Assembly: GCF_022271405.1 (NCBI RefSeq)
Contig: NZ_JAJNAL010000003.1
Span: 144,934 to 208,933, forward strand
Direction of reading: 5' to 3'
Origin: Rhodopseudomonas infernalis
Lineage (GTDB): Bacteria; Pseudomonadota; Alphaproteobacteria; Rhizobiales; Xanthobacteraceae
DNA length: 64,000 nt
The translations under genes and the position numbers were made by a program. Shown in pieces: positions 9,327 through 20,236 of the stretch (within the stretch, counting starts at the first letter, position 1; the number at the start of each line of letters is the position of its first letter). The notes beneath the pieces were generated by a model. The model searched no databases. It saw only the letters and a program-made list of their open reading frames with translations, and was not told the origin of the DNA.

Positions 9327-10289
9327 TTATGCTGCCGAGCGAAATTCACCGGCAGTTTGCTGCACAAGCTCAGCCACCGTCACGACGCCGCCGACGCCCG
9401 ACGCCGAATGGCCCGCGCTCCAGATATCGCGCCAGCGCTTCGGCCGCTGCTCGCGCGCGCCGACATCGATGTCCTTTCCGATGTCGATCGCGCCGCGCTC
9501 CGGCAGATCGTTTGGATCGAGCCCCGCCGCGACGATCGAAGGCCGCAGCATGTTGGTCTGCAACCCGGTGAACGCCTTGGTGAGCAGAATGTCGTCGGCC
9601 GAGGAGTCGACCAGCATCGCCTTGTAGCGCGGATCGGCGAGACTCTCCTGCGTGGCGATGAATTTGGTACCCATGTAGCCGAGATCGCAGCCGAGCGCCG
9701 TGGCGGCACGCAGCGCGACGCCGTCACTGATTCCGCCGGCAAGCACGATGACGCCGTCGTAGAATTTGCGCACCGCGCGAACGAAGGCGAACGGATTGAG
9801 CCAACCGGTCTGCCCGCCCGCGCCTGCCGTCAGCAGCACGAGGCCATCCGCGCCCGCTTCAGCCGCACGCTCCGCATGACGAATACTCGCGACGTCGGCC
9901 AACACCATCGCGCCGGCGTCATGCAGCGGCTTGATAACCGGCTCGGGCGAGCCGACGCTGGTGATGACGATCTCTGGCTTGTGCGCGAGCAGCACGGCCA
10001 GGTCGTCGGCGAGCCGCGCGTTGGAGCGATGCACGATGAGATTGGGACACCAGGGAGCCGCGCGCTTCCCCGCTTTGTCCGCATGCGCCTGCGCGCTCTG
10101 TTCGATCGTGCCGATCCAACTATCCAATTGTTCCGTACTGCGGCAATTCACCGTCGGAAACGAGCCGATCACGCCGTGTGCGCACGCGGCAGCGACCAGA
10201 TCGACGCCAGATACCAGGAACATCGGTGCCGCGATCAGCGGCAACTCGAGCCGGTCGCGGAATTTGCTGAGACGATCGGCTGCAGCCAA
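9327..10289 (-). CDS. Nitronate monooxygenase / 2-nitropropane dioxygenase family, TTG start
   Basis: A 320-residue FMN-dependent TIM-barrel enzyme that oxidises alkyl nitronates such as propionate-3-nitronate; some relatives are enoyl reductases. It begins LAAADRLSKFRDRLELPLIAAPMFLVSG, where APMFLVSG is the usual FMN-binding start, followed by VLADVAS, and GGISDGVALRAATALGCD in the phosphate-binding region. I chose the TTG at 10289 because GGAGGAACGACC, a strong ribosome-binding site, lies directly before it and the family start fits there. The longer ATG form would run into the divergent acyl-CoA ligase. Confidence 0.87.
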   Translation of the reverse strand: MAAADRLSKFRDRLELPLIAAPMFLVSGVDLVAAACAHGVIGSFPTVNCRSTEQLDSWIGTIEQSAQAHADKAGKRAAPWCPNLIVHRSNARLADDLAVLLAHKPEIVITSVGSPEPVIKPLHDAGAMVLADVASIRHAERAAEAGADGLVLLTAGAGGQTGWLNPFAFVRAVRKFYDGVIVLAGGISDGVALRAATALGCDLGYMGTKFIATQESLADPRYKAMLVDSSADDILLTKAFTGLQTNMLRPSIVAAGLDPNDLPERGAIDIGKDIDVGAREQRPKRWRDIWSAGHSASGVGGVVTVAELVQQTAGEFRSAA

Positions 10290-10401
10290 GGTCGTTCCTC
10301 CAATATCATCTTTGGTGTTTCGCCGCGTGACCGGCGTGCTACTCTTGAGGCGAACATTGGCATGCGCAAAAGCCGATGACAAACATTCGGGAGCAAGCCC
10401 C

Positions 10402-11964
10402 ATGACCAACGCCCTCAACGCCTTTCCGACTGCCGGCACGCAGACGCTGCGCGCGCTGTCGCGCTATCCGACGCGGACCGCGTTCAGTTGGCCGGGCGGC
10501 ACGCTGGGCTATCGCGGCGCGGTCGACATGATCGGCAGCATCCAGAAAGTATTCATGGGGCTCGGCGCGCAACCCGGCACGCGCGTCGCAATGCTCACCG
10601 CCAACCGTGCTGAAACGTGGTGCGCTGGCGTCGCCGCGCAGCTCAGCCGTTTCGCCATCACCTGGCTGCATCCGCTCGGCTCGCGCGAAGATCAGATCGA
10701 CCAGATCGAGGACTCCGGCGCCGAGATCCTGGTGATCGATGCGGCTGCCTTTCTGCAGCGCGGTGGCGAGCTGGCGATGCAGGCGCGCGGCCTGCGCCAC
10801 GTCTTCACCGTCGGCTGCGCCGATTACGGCCTCGACCTGCTGGTCGCGCTCGACAAAGCTGGCAGCGCCACGCCGAAAGATTTCGCGCAGCTCGACGACG
10901 TTGCCGTGCTGAACTACACCGGCGGCACCACCGGAAAATCCAAGGGCGCGTTGCGCCGGCATCGCGAGAACGCCGGCTTCGCCAGCGCCATCCTGGCCGA
11001 TTTCGAAATCCCGATGGACCCGCGCTATCTGACCGTGGCGCCGATCAGCCATGTCGCGGGCACCAAGGTGCTGCCGGCGTTGATGCGCGGCGGCACCATC
11101 CACATGATGAAGGGCTTCGATCCCGAAGCGGTGCTGCAGACCATCCAGCGCGAGAAGATCAACTTCACGCTGTTCGTGCCGACGATGATCTACGTGCTGC
11201 TCGATCATCCCGCGCTGGCGAAGACCGATCTGAGTTCGCTCGATCTGGTGCTGTACGGCGCCTCGCCGATGTCGCCGACACGGCTGATCGAAGGCATCGA
11301 GCGGATCGGTCCGGTGTTCTCGCAGCTTTACGGCCAGACCGAGTGCTATCCGGTGTCGGTGCTGCGCAAGGCCGATCACGATCCGAAGCAGCCCGAGTTG
11401 TTCCTGTCGTGCGGCTTCCCGATCGCTGCGTGTGACGCGCGGATTCTCGACGACAACGATCAGGAAGTTGCGGACGGCGAAGCCGGCGAGATCTGCGTGC
11501 GGGCGCCGCACGTGATGAAGGAATACTGGAAACGTCCGGAGCAGACCGCTGAGACGCTGAAGAGCGGCTGGCTGCACACCGGCGACATCGCCAAGCGCGA
11601 CGACCGCGGCTACATGTACATCCTCGACCGCAAGAAGGACATGATCGTGTCCGGCGGCTTCAACATCTTCCCGCGCGAAGTCGAGGACGTGTTGTCGACC
11701 CACAGCGGCGTCGCGATGGTCGCGGTCGTCGGCGTGCCCGACGACAAATGGGGCGAAGCCGTCACCGCGGTCGTCGTGACCAAACCCGGCGTACAGCCGG
11801 ACGAACGCGAACTGATCGAGCTGGTAAAGACCCGCAAGGGCTCGGCGCATGCGCCGAAGCAGATCAAGTTCGTCACCGAAATGCCGATGACCGGCGTCGG
11901 CAAGATCGACAAGAAGGTGCTCCGCGCGGAATTCTGGCAAGGCCGCGATCGGATGGTTGGGTAG
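10402..11964 (+). CDS. AMP-dependent acyl-CoA synthetase/ligase
   Basis: A 520-residue cytosolic enzyme of the ANL superfamily that activates a carboxylic acid with ATP and joins it to CoA. Motifs in order: the ATP loop YTGGTTGKSKG near residue 172, the YGQTE motif near 312, LHTGDIAKRDDRGY near 392, and the catalytic Lys in GVGKIDKKVLR near 502. Substrate cannot be named. The open frame extends upstream to 9931, but that part is antisense to the nitronate monooxygenase, so ATG 10402 is taken (GGGAGCAAGCCCC before it). It is divergent from the monooxygenase. Confidence 0.92.
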   Translation: MTNALNAFPTAGTQTLRALSRYPTRTAFSWPGGTLGYRGAVDMIGSIQKVFMGLGAQPGTRVAMLTANRAETWCAGVAAQLSRFAITWLHPLGSREDQIDQIEDSGAEILVIDAAAFLQRGGELAMQARGLRHVFTVGCADYGLDLLVALDKAGSATPKDFAQLDDVAVLNYTGGTTGKSKGALRRHRENAGFASAILADFEIPMDPRYLTVAPISHVAGTKVLPALMRGGTIHMMKGFDPEAVLQTIQREKINFTLFVPTMIYVLLDHPALAKTDLSSLDLVLYGASPMSPTRLIEGIERIGPVFSQLYGQTECYPVSVLRKADHDPKQPELFLSCGFPIAACDARILDDNDQEVADGEAGEICVRAPHVMKEYWKRPEQTAETLKSGWLHTGDIAKRDDRGYMYILDRKKDMIVSGGFNIFPREVEDVLSTHSGVAMVAVVGVPDDKWGEAVTAVVVTKPGVQPDERELIELVKTRKGSAHAPKQIKFVTEMPMTGVGKIDKKVLRAEFWQGRDRMVG

Positions 11965-11976
11965 TTCCTCTCCGCC

Positions 11977-12074
11977 GTCATTCAGGGGCGCACGCAGCGC
12001 GAACCCGGAATCTGACACGCAAACAACCTCGAGATTCCGGGTTCGCGCAGCTTCGCTGCGCGCCCCGGAATGAC
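11977..12074. repeat. Inverted repeat doublet, family B
   Basis: Second copy of the family-B doublet: GTCATTC...CGAACCCGGAATCT faces CGAGATTCCGGGTTCG...CCCCGGAATGAC. Each arm also contains a smaller palindrome (GCGCAGCTTCGCTGCGC in the right arm). It fills the gap between convergent acyl-CoA ligase and ureF and could act as a bidirectional transcription stop. Confidence 0.75.
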
Positions 12075-12112
12075 GCTGTGCCTGTTACTCGCACCACGAG
12101 CCGGCAGGCATC

Positions 12113-12838
12113 CTACGACCGGAACAGCCGGGTGTACTGCGTTTCGTGACGCAGGCTGGCGAGGTCGGCGCGGAAGGTGGCGCTGCCGAGGTCGTCGAGC
12201 GAAGCTGTCAGCGCACGCTCACCGGTGCTGATGACCACCGGTTCGAGCGCGGCGAGGACGCGCTGGCTGTCGGTCTGACCGAGCGGGACCAGCCGGGCGC
12301 CAGCCGAGATCCAGTTCGAGACCACCGCGTGCAGGAATGCGTGCAGCGTGGCGGCGAGCGGCACGCCGTGCACGGCGCTGATGAGACCGACCGCGACCGG
12401 ATAGGCCAGCGCGCCGTCACAGGCATTCACGGCACGGTCCAGCCCATCGCTCGCCCAAGCGTTGCGGACGATTTCGATAAAGGCGCGGCCCTGCGCGGTG
12501 GTTTCGAGATGACGCTCGGCCGAGGGCACGAAGGCGACGGCCAGTTCGGCGACATCGCGCAGCGCCTGAGCGTTGCCCGTCACCGTGGTGCGGTAGGCAT
12601 GAGCGAGGAACACGCCGTCGCAGAAACCCGCGCCGTGTTCGAGCATCGCCGCCAGCCAGTCGCGCAGGCTCGTTGCGTCGGTGACGTCGCCCGCTTCCAC
12701 GGCCCATTCGATGCCGCTCGAATAGGAGAACGCGCCGACCGGAAACGACGGCGACAGCCACGTCATCAGCCGGTACAGCGCCGCGCCCTGCTGCGCCGAC
12801 AGCGGCTCGCTCGCCGAGGCGCCCGGCTCAGTGCTCAT
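12113..12838 (-). CDS. ureF: Urease accessory protein UreF
   Basis: UreF binds UreD on the urease apoprotein and acts with UreG in nickel delivery. The 241-residue protein starts [14 protein letters not shown] and has the family start region [25 protein letters not shown] (residues 20-44). The frame stays open upstream, but that part is a shadow of the His-rich tail of ureE, so ATG 12838 is used. Its first 11 bases overlap the 3' end of ureE, implying translational coupling. No ureG follows; the next gene downstream is convergent. Confidence 0.94.
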   Translation of the reverse strand: MSTEPGASASEPLSAQQGAALYRLMTWLSPSFPVGAFSYSSGIEWAVEAGDVTDATSLRDWLAAMLEHGAGFCDGVFLAHAYRTTVTGNAQALRDVAELAVAFVPSAERHLETTAQGRAFIEIVRNAWASDGLDRAVNACDGALAYPVAVGLISAVHGVPLAATLHAFLHAVVSNWISAGARLVPLGQTDSQRVLAALEPVVISTGERALTASLDDLGSATFRADLASLRHETQYTRLFRS

Positions 12839-13484
12839 GCTTGTGGGAATGGCCGTGCGCGTGGCCATGATCGTGGCCGCAGTGCTCGTCGTGCACGTGG
12901 CGATCGTGATCATGACCATGGGAGTGATCATGGCCCTGATGCCCATGACCGTGATCATCATGACCGTGATGGCCGTGATCGTGATCGTGATGGTCATGGT
13001 GATCGTGGCCATGATGGCCGTGATCGGCATGGCCATGCGCGCCGCTGTCGTGCGCCGGCGCATAGGCGCCGCCTTCGGGATCGAACGGCGCCTCGATCTC
13101 AACGGCCTTGCCGCCAAGCCCCTTCACCATGTCGGCGATGACGTGATCGCGGCGGATGCGGAGCGCCCTGGCCATGATCTGCGTCGGCAGATGCCGGTTG
13201 CCGAGATGCCAGGCCAGCCGCACCAGATGCAGCGGATCGTGGCCGCGGATTTCCAGCAGCGGCTCGGGCGCGGCAACGACTTCGATCAGCCGGCCGTCGT
13301 CGAGCACCAGCGCGTCGCCGCCGCGCAGCGCGACCGCGTGTTCGAGGTCGAGCAGGAATTCGAGGCCGCGGGTGCCGGTCATCGCCATGCGCCGCCGATG
13401 CCGGTCGTCAAACGCCAGCACCACGGTGTCGGCCGCCGGCCGCGTGAAGTGATATTGCCCGTAGACTTTGCTGGCTCGAATCAT
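12828..13484 (-). CDS. ureE: Urease nickel chaperone UreE with a very long His-rich tail
   Basis: UreE binds nickel and supplies it to the urease activation complex. The 218-residue protein has the normal two-domain core (residues 1-140), including the metal-binding domain with [11 protein letters not shown] near residue 95. After that comes an extension of about 76 residues with 35 His, mostly HGH/HDH units and many Asp, ending HSHKHEH. Such tails store Ni(II) in some UreE proteins; this one is unusually long. It overlaps ureF by 11 bases. The 277-bp gap upstream holds a repeat doublet, so ureEF may have its own promoter. Confidence 0.95.
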   Translation of the reverse strand: MIRASKVYGQYHFTRPAADTVVLAFDDRHRRRMAMTGTRGLEFLLDLEHAVALRGGDALVLDDGRLIEVVAAPEPLLEIRGHDPLHLVRLAWHLGNRHLPTQIMARALRIRRDHVIADMVKGLGGKAVEIEAPFDPEGGAYAPAHDSGAHGHADHGHHGHDHHDHHDHDHGHHGHDDHGHGHQGHDHSHGHDHDRHVHDEHCGHDHGHAHGHSHKHEH

Positions 13485-13630
13485 GGCGTGCTCATCGCAT
13501 ATCAGGACGAGCCAAGAGCTTTAGAGCATTTCCCGGGCGAGGGAAATCCGGATCGCGCGGCAGGGCGAGGACTGACGAGGCCGCTTAACGGCTGTGCGCA
13601 GCTCCGCGCGAGTGACCACCTTTCCCCGTC

Positions 13631-13748
13631 GTCATTGCGAGGAGCGAAGCGGCGAAGCAATCCAGAGGCTCAGCACACCGGTGCTGGATTGCTTCGCGGA
13701 GCCTGTCATCGGGCCGGCCGAAGGCCGGACCCGTTGGCTCGCAATGAC
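13631..13748. repeat. Inverted repeat doublet, family A (GTCATTGCGAGC...GAAGCAATCC)
   Basis: Left arm GTCATTGCGAGGAGCGAAGC...GCAATCCAG faces right arm CTGGATTGCTTCGC...GCTCGCAATGAC. Related doublets occur at 17240-17319 and 53789-53857, and a half-element at 8124-8165. It lies in the 277-bp gap between ureE and the second ABM gene. Confidence 0.8.
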
Positions 13749-13761
13749 GCGGAGAGGCCTC

Positions 13762-14061
13762 TCAGAACGTCTCGATCTTGGCGTCGCTGATGATCTCGAT
13801 CACCGTCGGCGAGGCCTTGAGCGGCGCCGACAATTCGCGCCACACCTTCATGTGCGGCGCGCGGGCGTGGGCGTTGAGATCCTCACGGCTTTCCCAGCGC
13901 TCGACCACCACGAAGGTGTTCGGATCGTTGATCGAGATATGGTTCTCGTAAGCGATGCAGCCCTTCTCCTTGCGGGTCTCGGCAATGCACGCCTTGGCGC
14001 CGGCGATGAAGGCGTCACGCGACTCCGGCTTCACCTGCGTGGTGGCGACGACGTAGATCAT
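13762..14061 (-). CDS. Antibiotic biosynthesis monooxygenase (ABM) domain protein, copy 2
   Basis: A 99-residue single-domain protein of the ABM/YgiN type, a dimeric ferredoxin-like fold found in quinol monooxygenases and haem-degrading relatives. It begins MIYVVATTQVKPESRDAFIAGAKACIAETRKE and has the NTFVVVERWESREDLNAH strand typical of the family. It is a tandem paralogue of the gene just upstream (35-bp gap), sharing the MIYVVAT start and the spacing of most motifs. It lies between ureC and ureE. A role in urea metabolism is not evident. Confidence 0.85.
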   Translation of the reverse strand: MIYVVATTQVKPESRDAFIAGAKACIAETRKEKGCIAYENHISINDPNTFVVVERWESREDLNAHARAPHMKVWRELSAPLKASPTVIEIISDAKIETF

Positions 14062-14096
14062 GGGGATTGTCCCTTCTCGTTGGTCGCGAACGCCGC

Positions 14097-14396
14097 TTAC
14101 TTCACGTCCACCTTGGCGGGCGTGATGATCTCGATCTTCGGCGGCGCCGAAAGGCACTTCGCCGCGGCGCGGCCGAACGCCTTGAAGTGCTCCGTCTTGC
14201 CGTGCGGTCCGAGCGCCTCGACGTTTTCCCACTGCTCGACGAACACCATCTGGGTCGGATCGGTGACGCTCTCGTGCAGATCGTAAGCGACGTTGCCGGG
14301 TTCCTGGCGCGTGCCGGCGATGCACTCCTTGGCGGCGGCGATCAGCTCGGCCCGCATCTCGGGCTTCACGGTGAGTGTGGCGACGACATAGATCAC
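14097..14396 (-). CDS. Antibiotic biosynthesis monooxygenase (ABM) domain protein, copy 1
   Basis: A 99-residue ABM-domain protein beginning MIYVVATLTVKPEMRAELIAAAKECIAGTRQEPG, with TQMVFVEQWENVEALGPHGKTEHF, ending in a Lys-rich strand. The GTG start at 14396 is preceded by GGGAGGAATATCC, a strong ribosome-binding site. Same length as the next gene and clearly a duplication. Relatives include quinol monooxygenases. The substrate cannot be told from sequence. Confidence 0.85.
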   Translation of the reverse strand: MIYVVATLTVKPEMRAELIAAAKECIAGTRQEPGNVAYDLHESVTDPTQMVFVEQWENVEALGPHGKTEHFKAFGRAAAKCLSAPPKIEIITPAKVDVK

Positions 14397-14529
14397 GGAT
14401 ATTCCTCCCGGCGGTTTTTCGTTGCGGCGCGAGCGCCGTGCGCGACCATAGGCGGATGACTGCGGGGATGCAAAGGGCGCTGGGTGGCACCCTCACGTTG
14501 GCGGCCCCTGCATAAGCGACGAGAGTGGT

Positions 14530-14640
14530 CGTAGCCCGGATGCAGCGACGCGAAATCCGGGACAGCGCCGGTGTATCGCACGACGTCGAGGCTGCGGATC
14601 CGGTGCCCTCGATTGCGCTTCGCTTCATCGAGGCTACGGT
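14530..14640. repeat. Palindromic repeat, GTAGCCCGGATG...AAATCCGGG type
   Basis: GTAGCCCGGATG at about 14530 and AAATCCGGGAC form a short palindrome, and CGAGGCTGC...GCCCTCGATTGCGCTTCGC...CGAGGCTAC follows. This resembles the common GTAGCCCGGATGAGCGAAGCG-type repeats of alphaproteobacteria. It occupies the space after ureC and upstream of the ABM genes. Confidence 0.5.
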
Positions 14641-14662
14641 GAGCCACGACGGCTTCCTCGCC

Positions 14663-16371
<1,709 letters not shown>

Positions 16372-16375
<4 letters not shown>

Positions 16376-16908
16376 AACACAGCCCTCGCACGCGCGGCGG
16401 TTTCGTTGAAGAGATGGTCGAGGCGTTCGTTGGCGCCGCGGCAGCCGGCCGCGACCTGCTCGGCCCATTCGAGATAATCGATCAGCCGCTCGCGTTCCCA
16501 TTCGTCCGGCGGCGAGAAGATCAGCGACCGCACATTGCTGATCTTGTCGGCGAGCTTGATCATACGGGCGCGCGGCGCCAGATGCGGCGCATGCTCGACC
16601 TGATGGCGCTTGCGCACCGCGCGCGGCAGCGACATGTCATCGGTGCATGCGACCACGAGCTCGGCGACATCTTCGCTGAAGCGCTCGACGAGATCGTCGC
16701 GGCTGGTGTCGGAATCCTCGATGGCATCGTGCAGCCAGCCCGCGGCGACCAACGCGGCGTCGCCGCCATCGGTCGCGGACGCCAGCATCTCGGCGACTTC
16801 GGCGAGGTGATTGAGATAGGGCTCGCGCGACGAGCCCTTGCGCCGCTGCCCGGCATGGCAGCGGGCGGCAAAATCGGCAGCGCGTGAGACCAGCACGAGA
16901 TCGGTCAT
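16372..16908 (-). CDS. HD-domain hydrolase of the SpoT/MESH1 type, inside the urease operon
   Basis: A 178-residue single-domain protein. Its motifs follow the hydrolase half of SpoT/RelA and the MESH1 group: RRKG at 22-25, YLNHL with His 34, the HD pair His 60-Asp 61 in [10 protein letters not shown], and KLADKISN with Asp 121 and Asn 125. Those positions form the metal site in the family, which hydrolyses (p)ppGpp or, in MESH1, NADPH. No synthetase domain is present. It starts directly after the ureB stop codon (no gap) and overlaps ureC by 4 bases, so it should be made together with urease. Whether it acts on (p)ppGpp here is unknown. Confidence 0.85.
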
Positions 16909-17214
16909 CTACAACTTGCCCATCACATCGCCGCGGAAGCCGTAGATCACGCGCTTGCCGGCGAGCGCGACGAGCTGCACGTCGCGGCTCTGGCCGGGCT
17001 CGAAGCGGACCGCGGTGCCGGCCGCGATGTCGAGCCGCATGCCGCGCGCCTTGTCGCGGTCGAAGCGTAGCGCCGGGTTGGTTTCGAAAAAATGGTAGTG
17101 CGAGCCCACCTGGATCGGCCGGTCGCCGGTGTTGGTCACCGTCAGCGTCACCGTGGCGCGCCCGGCATTGAGTTCGATCTCGCCGTCTTCGATGAACAGT
17201 TCACCGGGAATCAT
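16909..17214 (-). CDS. ureB: Urease beta subunit
   Basis: The 101-residue structural beta subunit of urease. It starts [19 protein letters not shown] and carries the family motif [19 protein letters not shown] (residues 28-46) and [17 protein letters not shown] 17214 follows TTTGGAGAAGTCC, a good ribosome-binding site. The TAG stop abuts the ATG of the HD gene. A family-A repeat doublet sits in the gap between ureA and ureB. Confidence 0.97.
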   Translation of the reverse strand: MIPGELFIEDGEIELNAGRATVTLTVTNTGDRPIQVGSHYHFFETNPALRFDRDKARGMRLDIAAGTAVRFEPGQSRDVQLVALAGKRVIYGFRGDVMGKL

Positions 17215-17239
17215 GGACTTCTCCAAACGAAACAGCCCC

Positions 17240-17319
17240 GTCATTGCGAGCGAAGCGAAGCAATCCAGAGGAGGCATATGTTGCCTGGATCGCTTCGTCG
17301 CTTCGCTCCTCGCAATGAC
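17240..17319. repeat. Inverted repeat doublet, family A, between ureA and ureB
   Basis: GTCATTGCGAGCGAAGCGAAG...CAATCCAG faces CTGGATCGCTTCG...CGCTCCTCGCAATGAC, with a short AT-containing centre. In RNA it would fold into a long hairpin inside the ure transcript, which may affect mRNA stability or relative expression of ureA and ureB. Confidence 0.8.
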
Positions 17320-17356
17320 GAACGAGAGGATCTTTGCGAACAAGCCTGGGCATCGA

Positions 17357-17659
17357 CTACCTGATCGGCTGGTGCACGGTGACGAGCTTGGTGCCGTCGG
17401 GGAACGTCGCCTCGACCTGGATGTCGTGGATCATCTCGGCGATGCCGTCCATGCACTGCGCCCGGGTGAGCACCTGTGCGCCCGCCTGCATCAGCTCGGC
17501 GACGGTGCGGCCGTCGCGGGCGCCTTCGACGATGAAATCGGTGATCAGCGCGATCGCCTCGGGATGGTTGAGCTTGACGCCGCGCTCGAGGCGCCTGCGC
17601 GCCACCATCGCCGCCATTGAGACCAGCAGCTTGTCCTTTTCGCGGGGGGAGAGATTCAT
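17357..17659 (-). CDS. ureA: Urease gamma subunit
   Basis: The 100-residue gamma subunit of urease. It begins [23 protein letters not shown] and has the family sequence [11 protein letters not shown] (residues 29-39), VAELMQAG, and [16 protein letters not shown] near the C-terminus. ATG 17659 follows a GGGGGGAGAG purine run (read on the minus strand the context is less clear), and the N-terminus matches the family exactly. It follows ureD after a 47-bp gap and is separated from ureB by a repeat doublet. Confidence 0.97.
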   Translation of the reverse strand: MNLSPREKDKLLVSMAAMVARRRLERGVKLNHPEAIALITDFIVEGARDGRTVAELMQAGAQVLTRAQCMDGIAEMIHDIQVEATFPDGTKLVTVHQPIR

Positions 17660-17706
17660 GAAGGCACTCGATCGATTGCAGAGGTCGTTGAGCGAACTGA
17701 ATGTTA

Positions 17707-18546
17707 CTAACTGAACCACAGCCGCGGCAGCGCGCGGCCGGCGGCGCGGCGCAGCACCGCGACCATGTCGGCGCGCAGCTTGGCCGCATCTTGAGCGCAG
17801 AACCGCGCCATTGCAATTCCATTCCAAGCGGTGATGCCGACCTCCGCACCGAAGGAATCCGCATCCGCGCGCAGCCGCTCGACCAGCGCGGCATCGCTCG
17901 GCGCGATCAGCGCGGTCCCGATGGCAACGCCGCCTTTGGCGACCGCCGGACGATCCAATAGCGCGCCGATGTCGCCATCGAGCCGGACGGTTTCGGCGAA
18001 CACAAGCTTGCCGCCGAGGCGCAGCCGCCAGCGGTCGACGAAGCGGCCCGTCCGCACCGTCTCGCCCATCGCCGAGCGGCCGAAGATCACGGATTCGCAC
18101 AGCAGCAGCGAGGCGCCGGCGGCGAGGTCGATATCGATCCGCCGCTCGACGCGGGCCTGATCGAACAGGATGGTCTCCTGCGGCAGCCACGCCAGATGCC
18201 CGCCATCCGCAACGCTCAGCGCGATGTCGATCTGTGCGGCGGGGCCATGCGAGCGATAGATCTTTTCGGCCGCAGCCGTGGTCAGCGTCAGCCGCGCACC
18301 CTCGCCGACCGCAATGCCGATCCCGAAGCGATCACCACCGGCGACGCCGCCCGCAGTGTTGACCAGCACCGCGGACAGCCCCTGCTGCTCCGGCGAGGGA
18401 AATCGGACGCGCAGCGAGCCGGATTCGTGGAGCTCACCCCGCCGCGTCGCGCCGTCCACGGCGCGGACGTCGAACGCCACCGTGCCTTGCGCGCGGTTGC
18501 CGTCGAACACCGCAGACTGCGCCCCGTTGGTTTCGGTCTGCATCAT
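17707..18546 (-). CDS. ureD: Urease accessory protein UreD (UreH)
   Basis: UreD is the scaffold that binds the urease apoprotein and receives UreF and UreG during nickel insertion. The 279-residue protein shows family motifs [15 protein letters not shown] (residues 60-74), [22 protein letters not shown] and [11 protein letters not shown]. The start is ATG 18546 or the adjacent ATG 18543. It follows urtE after 29 bases, so urea transport and urease genes look like one transcription unit. Confidence 0.95.
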   Translation of the reverse strand: MMQTETNGAQSAVFDGNRAQGTVAFDVRAVDGATRRGELHESGSLRVRFPSPEQQGLSAVLVNTAGGVAGGDRFGIGIAVGEGARLTLTTAAAEKIYRSHGPAAQIDIALSVADGGHLAWLPQETILFDQARVERRIDIDLAAGASLLLCESVIFGRSAMGETVRTGRFVDRWRLRLGGKLVFAETVRLDGDIGALLDRPAVAKGGVAIGTALIAPSDAALVERLRADADSFGAEVGITAWNGIAMARFCAQDAAKLRADMVAVLRRAAGRALPRLWFS

Positions 18547-18575
18547 GCCCCCTCGCGGCCGGCCGCCGCGAATGA

Positions 18576-19271
18576 TCAGAGCGCCATCTGCCGGCTGATC
18601 TCGGCGGGATCGAGGGTGGCGCGATCGCAGGTGTATTTCACTGCGCCGCGATCCATCACCGCAAAGCTGTCGCCGAGCTCACAGGCGAAATCGAGATATT
18701 GCTCGACCAGCACAATGGCGATGTTGCCGAGGCTGCGCAAATAGGAAATCGCGCGGCCGATGTCCTTGATGATCGACGGCTGGATGCCTTCGGTCGGCTC
18801 GTCGAGTAGCAACAGCTTGGGTCGCATCACCAGCGCACGGCCGATCGCCAATTGCTGTTGTTGCCCGCCGGAGAGGTCGCCGCCGCGCCGGCCGAGCATC
18901 GAGTTCAGCACCGGAAACAGCGAGAACACATCGTCGGGGATCGATTTGTCGGCGCGCTTCAGCGGCGCGTAGCCGGTCTTGAGATTTTCCTCGACGGTGA
19001 GTAGCGGAAAGATCTCGCGGCCCTGCGGCACCAGCGAGATGCCGCGCCGCGCCCGCTCATAGGGCTTGAGATGCGAGATGTCGGCGCCGTCGAACTGGAT
19101 CGACCCCGACGCGATCGGCTGCTGCCCGACCATCGCGCGCAACAGACTCGTCTTGCCGACGCCGTTGCGGCCGAGCACGCAAGTGACCTTGCCAGGCTCC
19201 GCCGCGATCGACACCCCACGCAGAGCCTGCGCCGCGCCGTAGTAGAGGTTGATGTTGTCGACGGTCAGCAT
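18576..19271 (-). CDS. urtE: Urea ABC transporter ATP-binding protein UrtE
   Basis: One of the two ATPases of the Urt high-affinity urea importer, on the cytoplasmic face. 231 residues: Walker A GRNGVGKTS near residue 34, signature LSGGQQQQLAIGRAL near 136, Walker B LLLLDEPTEGIQPSI near 155, and H-loop-region VLVEQYLDFA. The TEGIQPSI sequence is typical of UrtE rather than LivF. It lies downstream of urtD and directly before ureD. Confidence 0.94.
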   Translation of the reverse strand: MLTVDNINLYYGAAQALRGVSIAAEPGKVTCVLGRNGVGKTSLLRAMVGQQPIASGSIQFDGADISHLKPYERARRGISLVPQGREIFPLLTVEENLKTGYAPLKRADKSIPDDVFSLFPVLNSMLGRRGGDLSGGQQQQLAIGRALVMRPKLLLLDEPTEGIQPSIIKDIGRAISYLRSLGNIAIVLVEQYLDFACELGDSFAVMDRGAVKYTCDRATLDPAEISRQMAL

Positions 19272-19321
19272 GGGGCTGCCTCAGACTGCGTTGGGCGGAC
19301 GGCGGCAATCCCATTACCGTT

Positions 19322-19420
19322 GTCATCCCCCGCGAAAGCGGGGGATCCAGTACGCCGTGGCGCTTCGGTAAGCAAGGAGTGCTCTGGAATACTGGGTCGC
19401 CCGCCTGCGCGGGCGATGAC
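19322..19420. repeat. Inverted repeat doublet, family C (GTCATCC-CCGC...GGGCGATGAC)
   Basis: Left arm GTCATCCCCCGCGAAAGCGGGGGATCCAG (itself a hairpin) faces right arm CTGGAATACTGGGTCGCCCGC...GGGCGATGAC. A further right arm occurs at 63920-63956. It lies between urtD and urtE, so it would be inside the urt transcript. Confidence 0.75.
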
Positions 19421-19471
19421 GGGGAGCGGATGTGGGAGCGTCGCGTAAAACATCCTGGGAATACTCATCCG

Positions 19472-20232
<761 letters not shown>

Positions 20233-20236
<4 letters not shown>

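Noticed and set aside
10339..12018. A 559-codon minus-strand frame opposite the acyl-CoA ligase
   Set aside because: Composition is typical of an antisense shadow (RQ, HH, DDR runs) and the plus-strand gene has all enzyme motifs.
12839..13117. N-terminal extension of UreF with Thr/Met/Ile repeats
   Set aside because: It is an alternate frame of the ureE tail; UreF starts at 12838 by family comparison.
12831..13790. A plus-strand frame with long Val/Met/Ile runs
   Set aside because: It is the reverse complement of the His-codon repeats of ureE (CAT/CAC read backwards as ATG/GTG); not a membrane protein.
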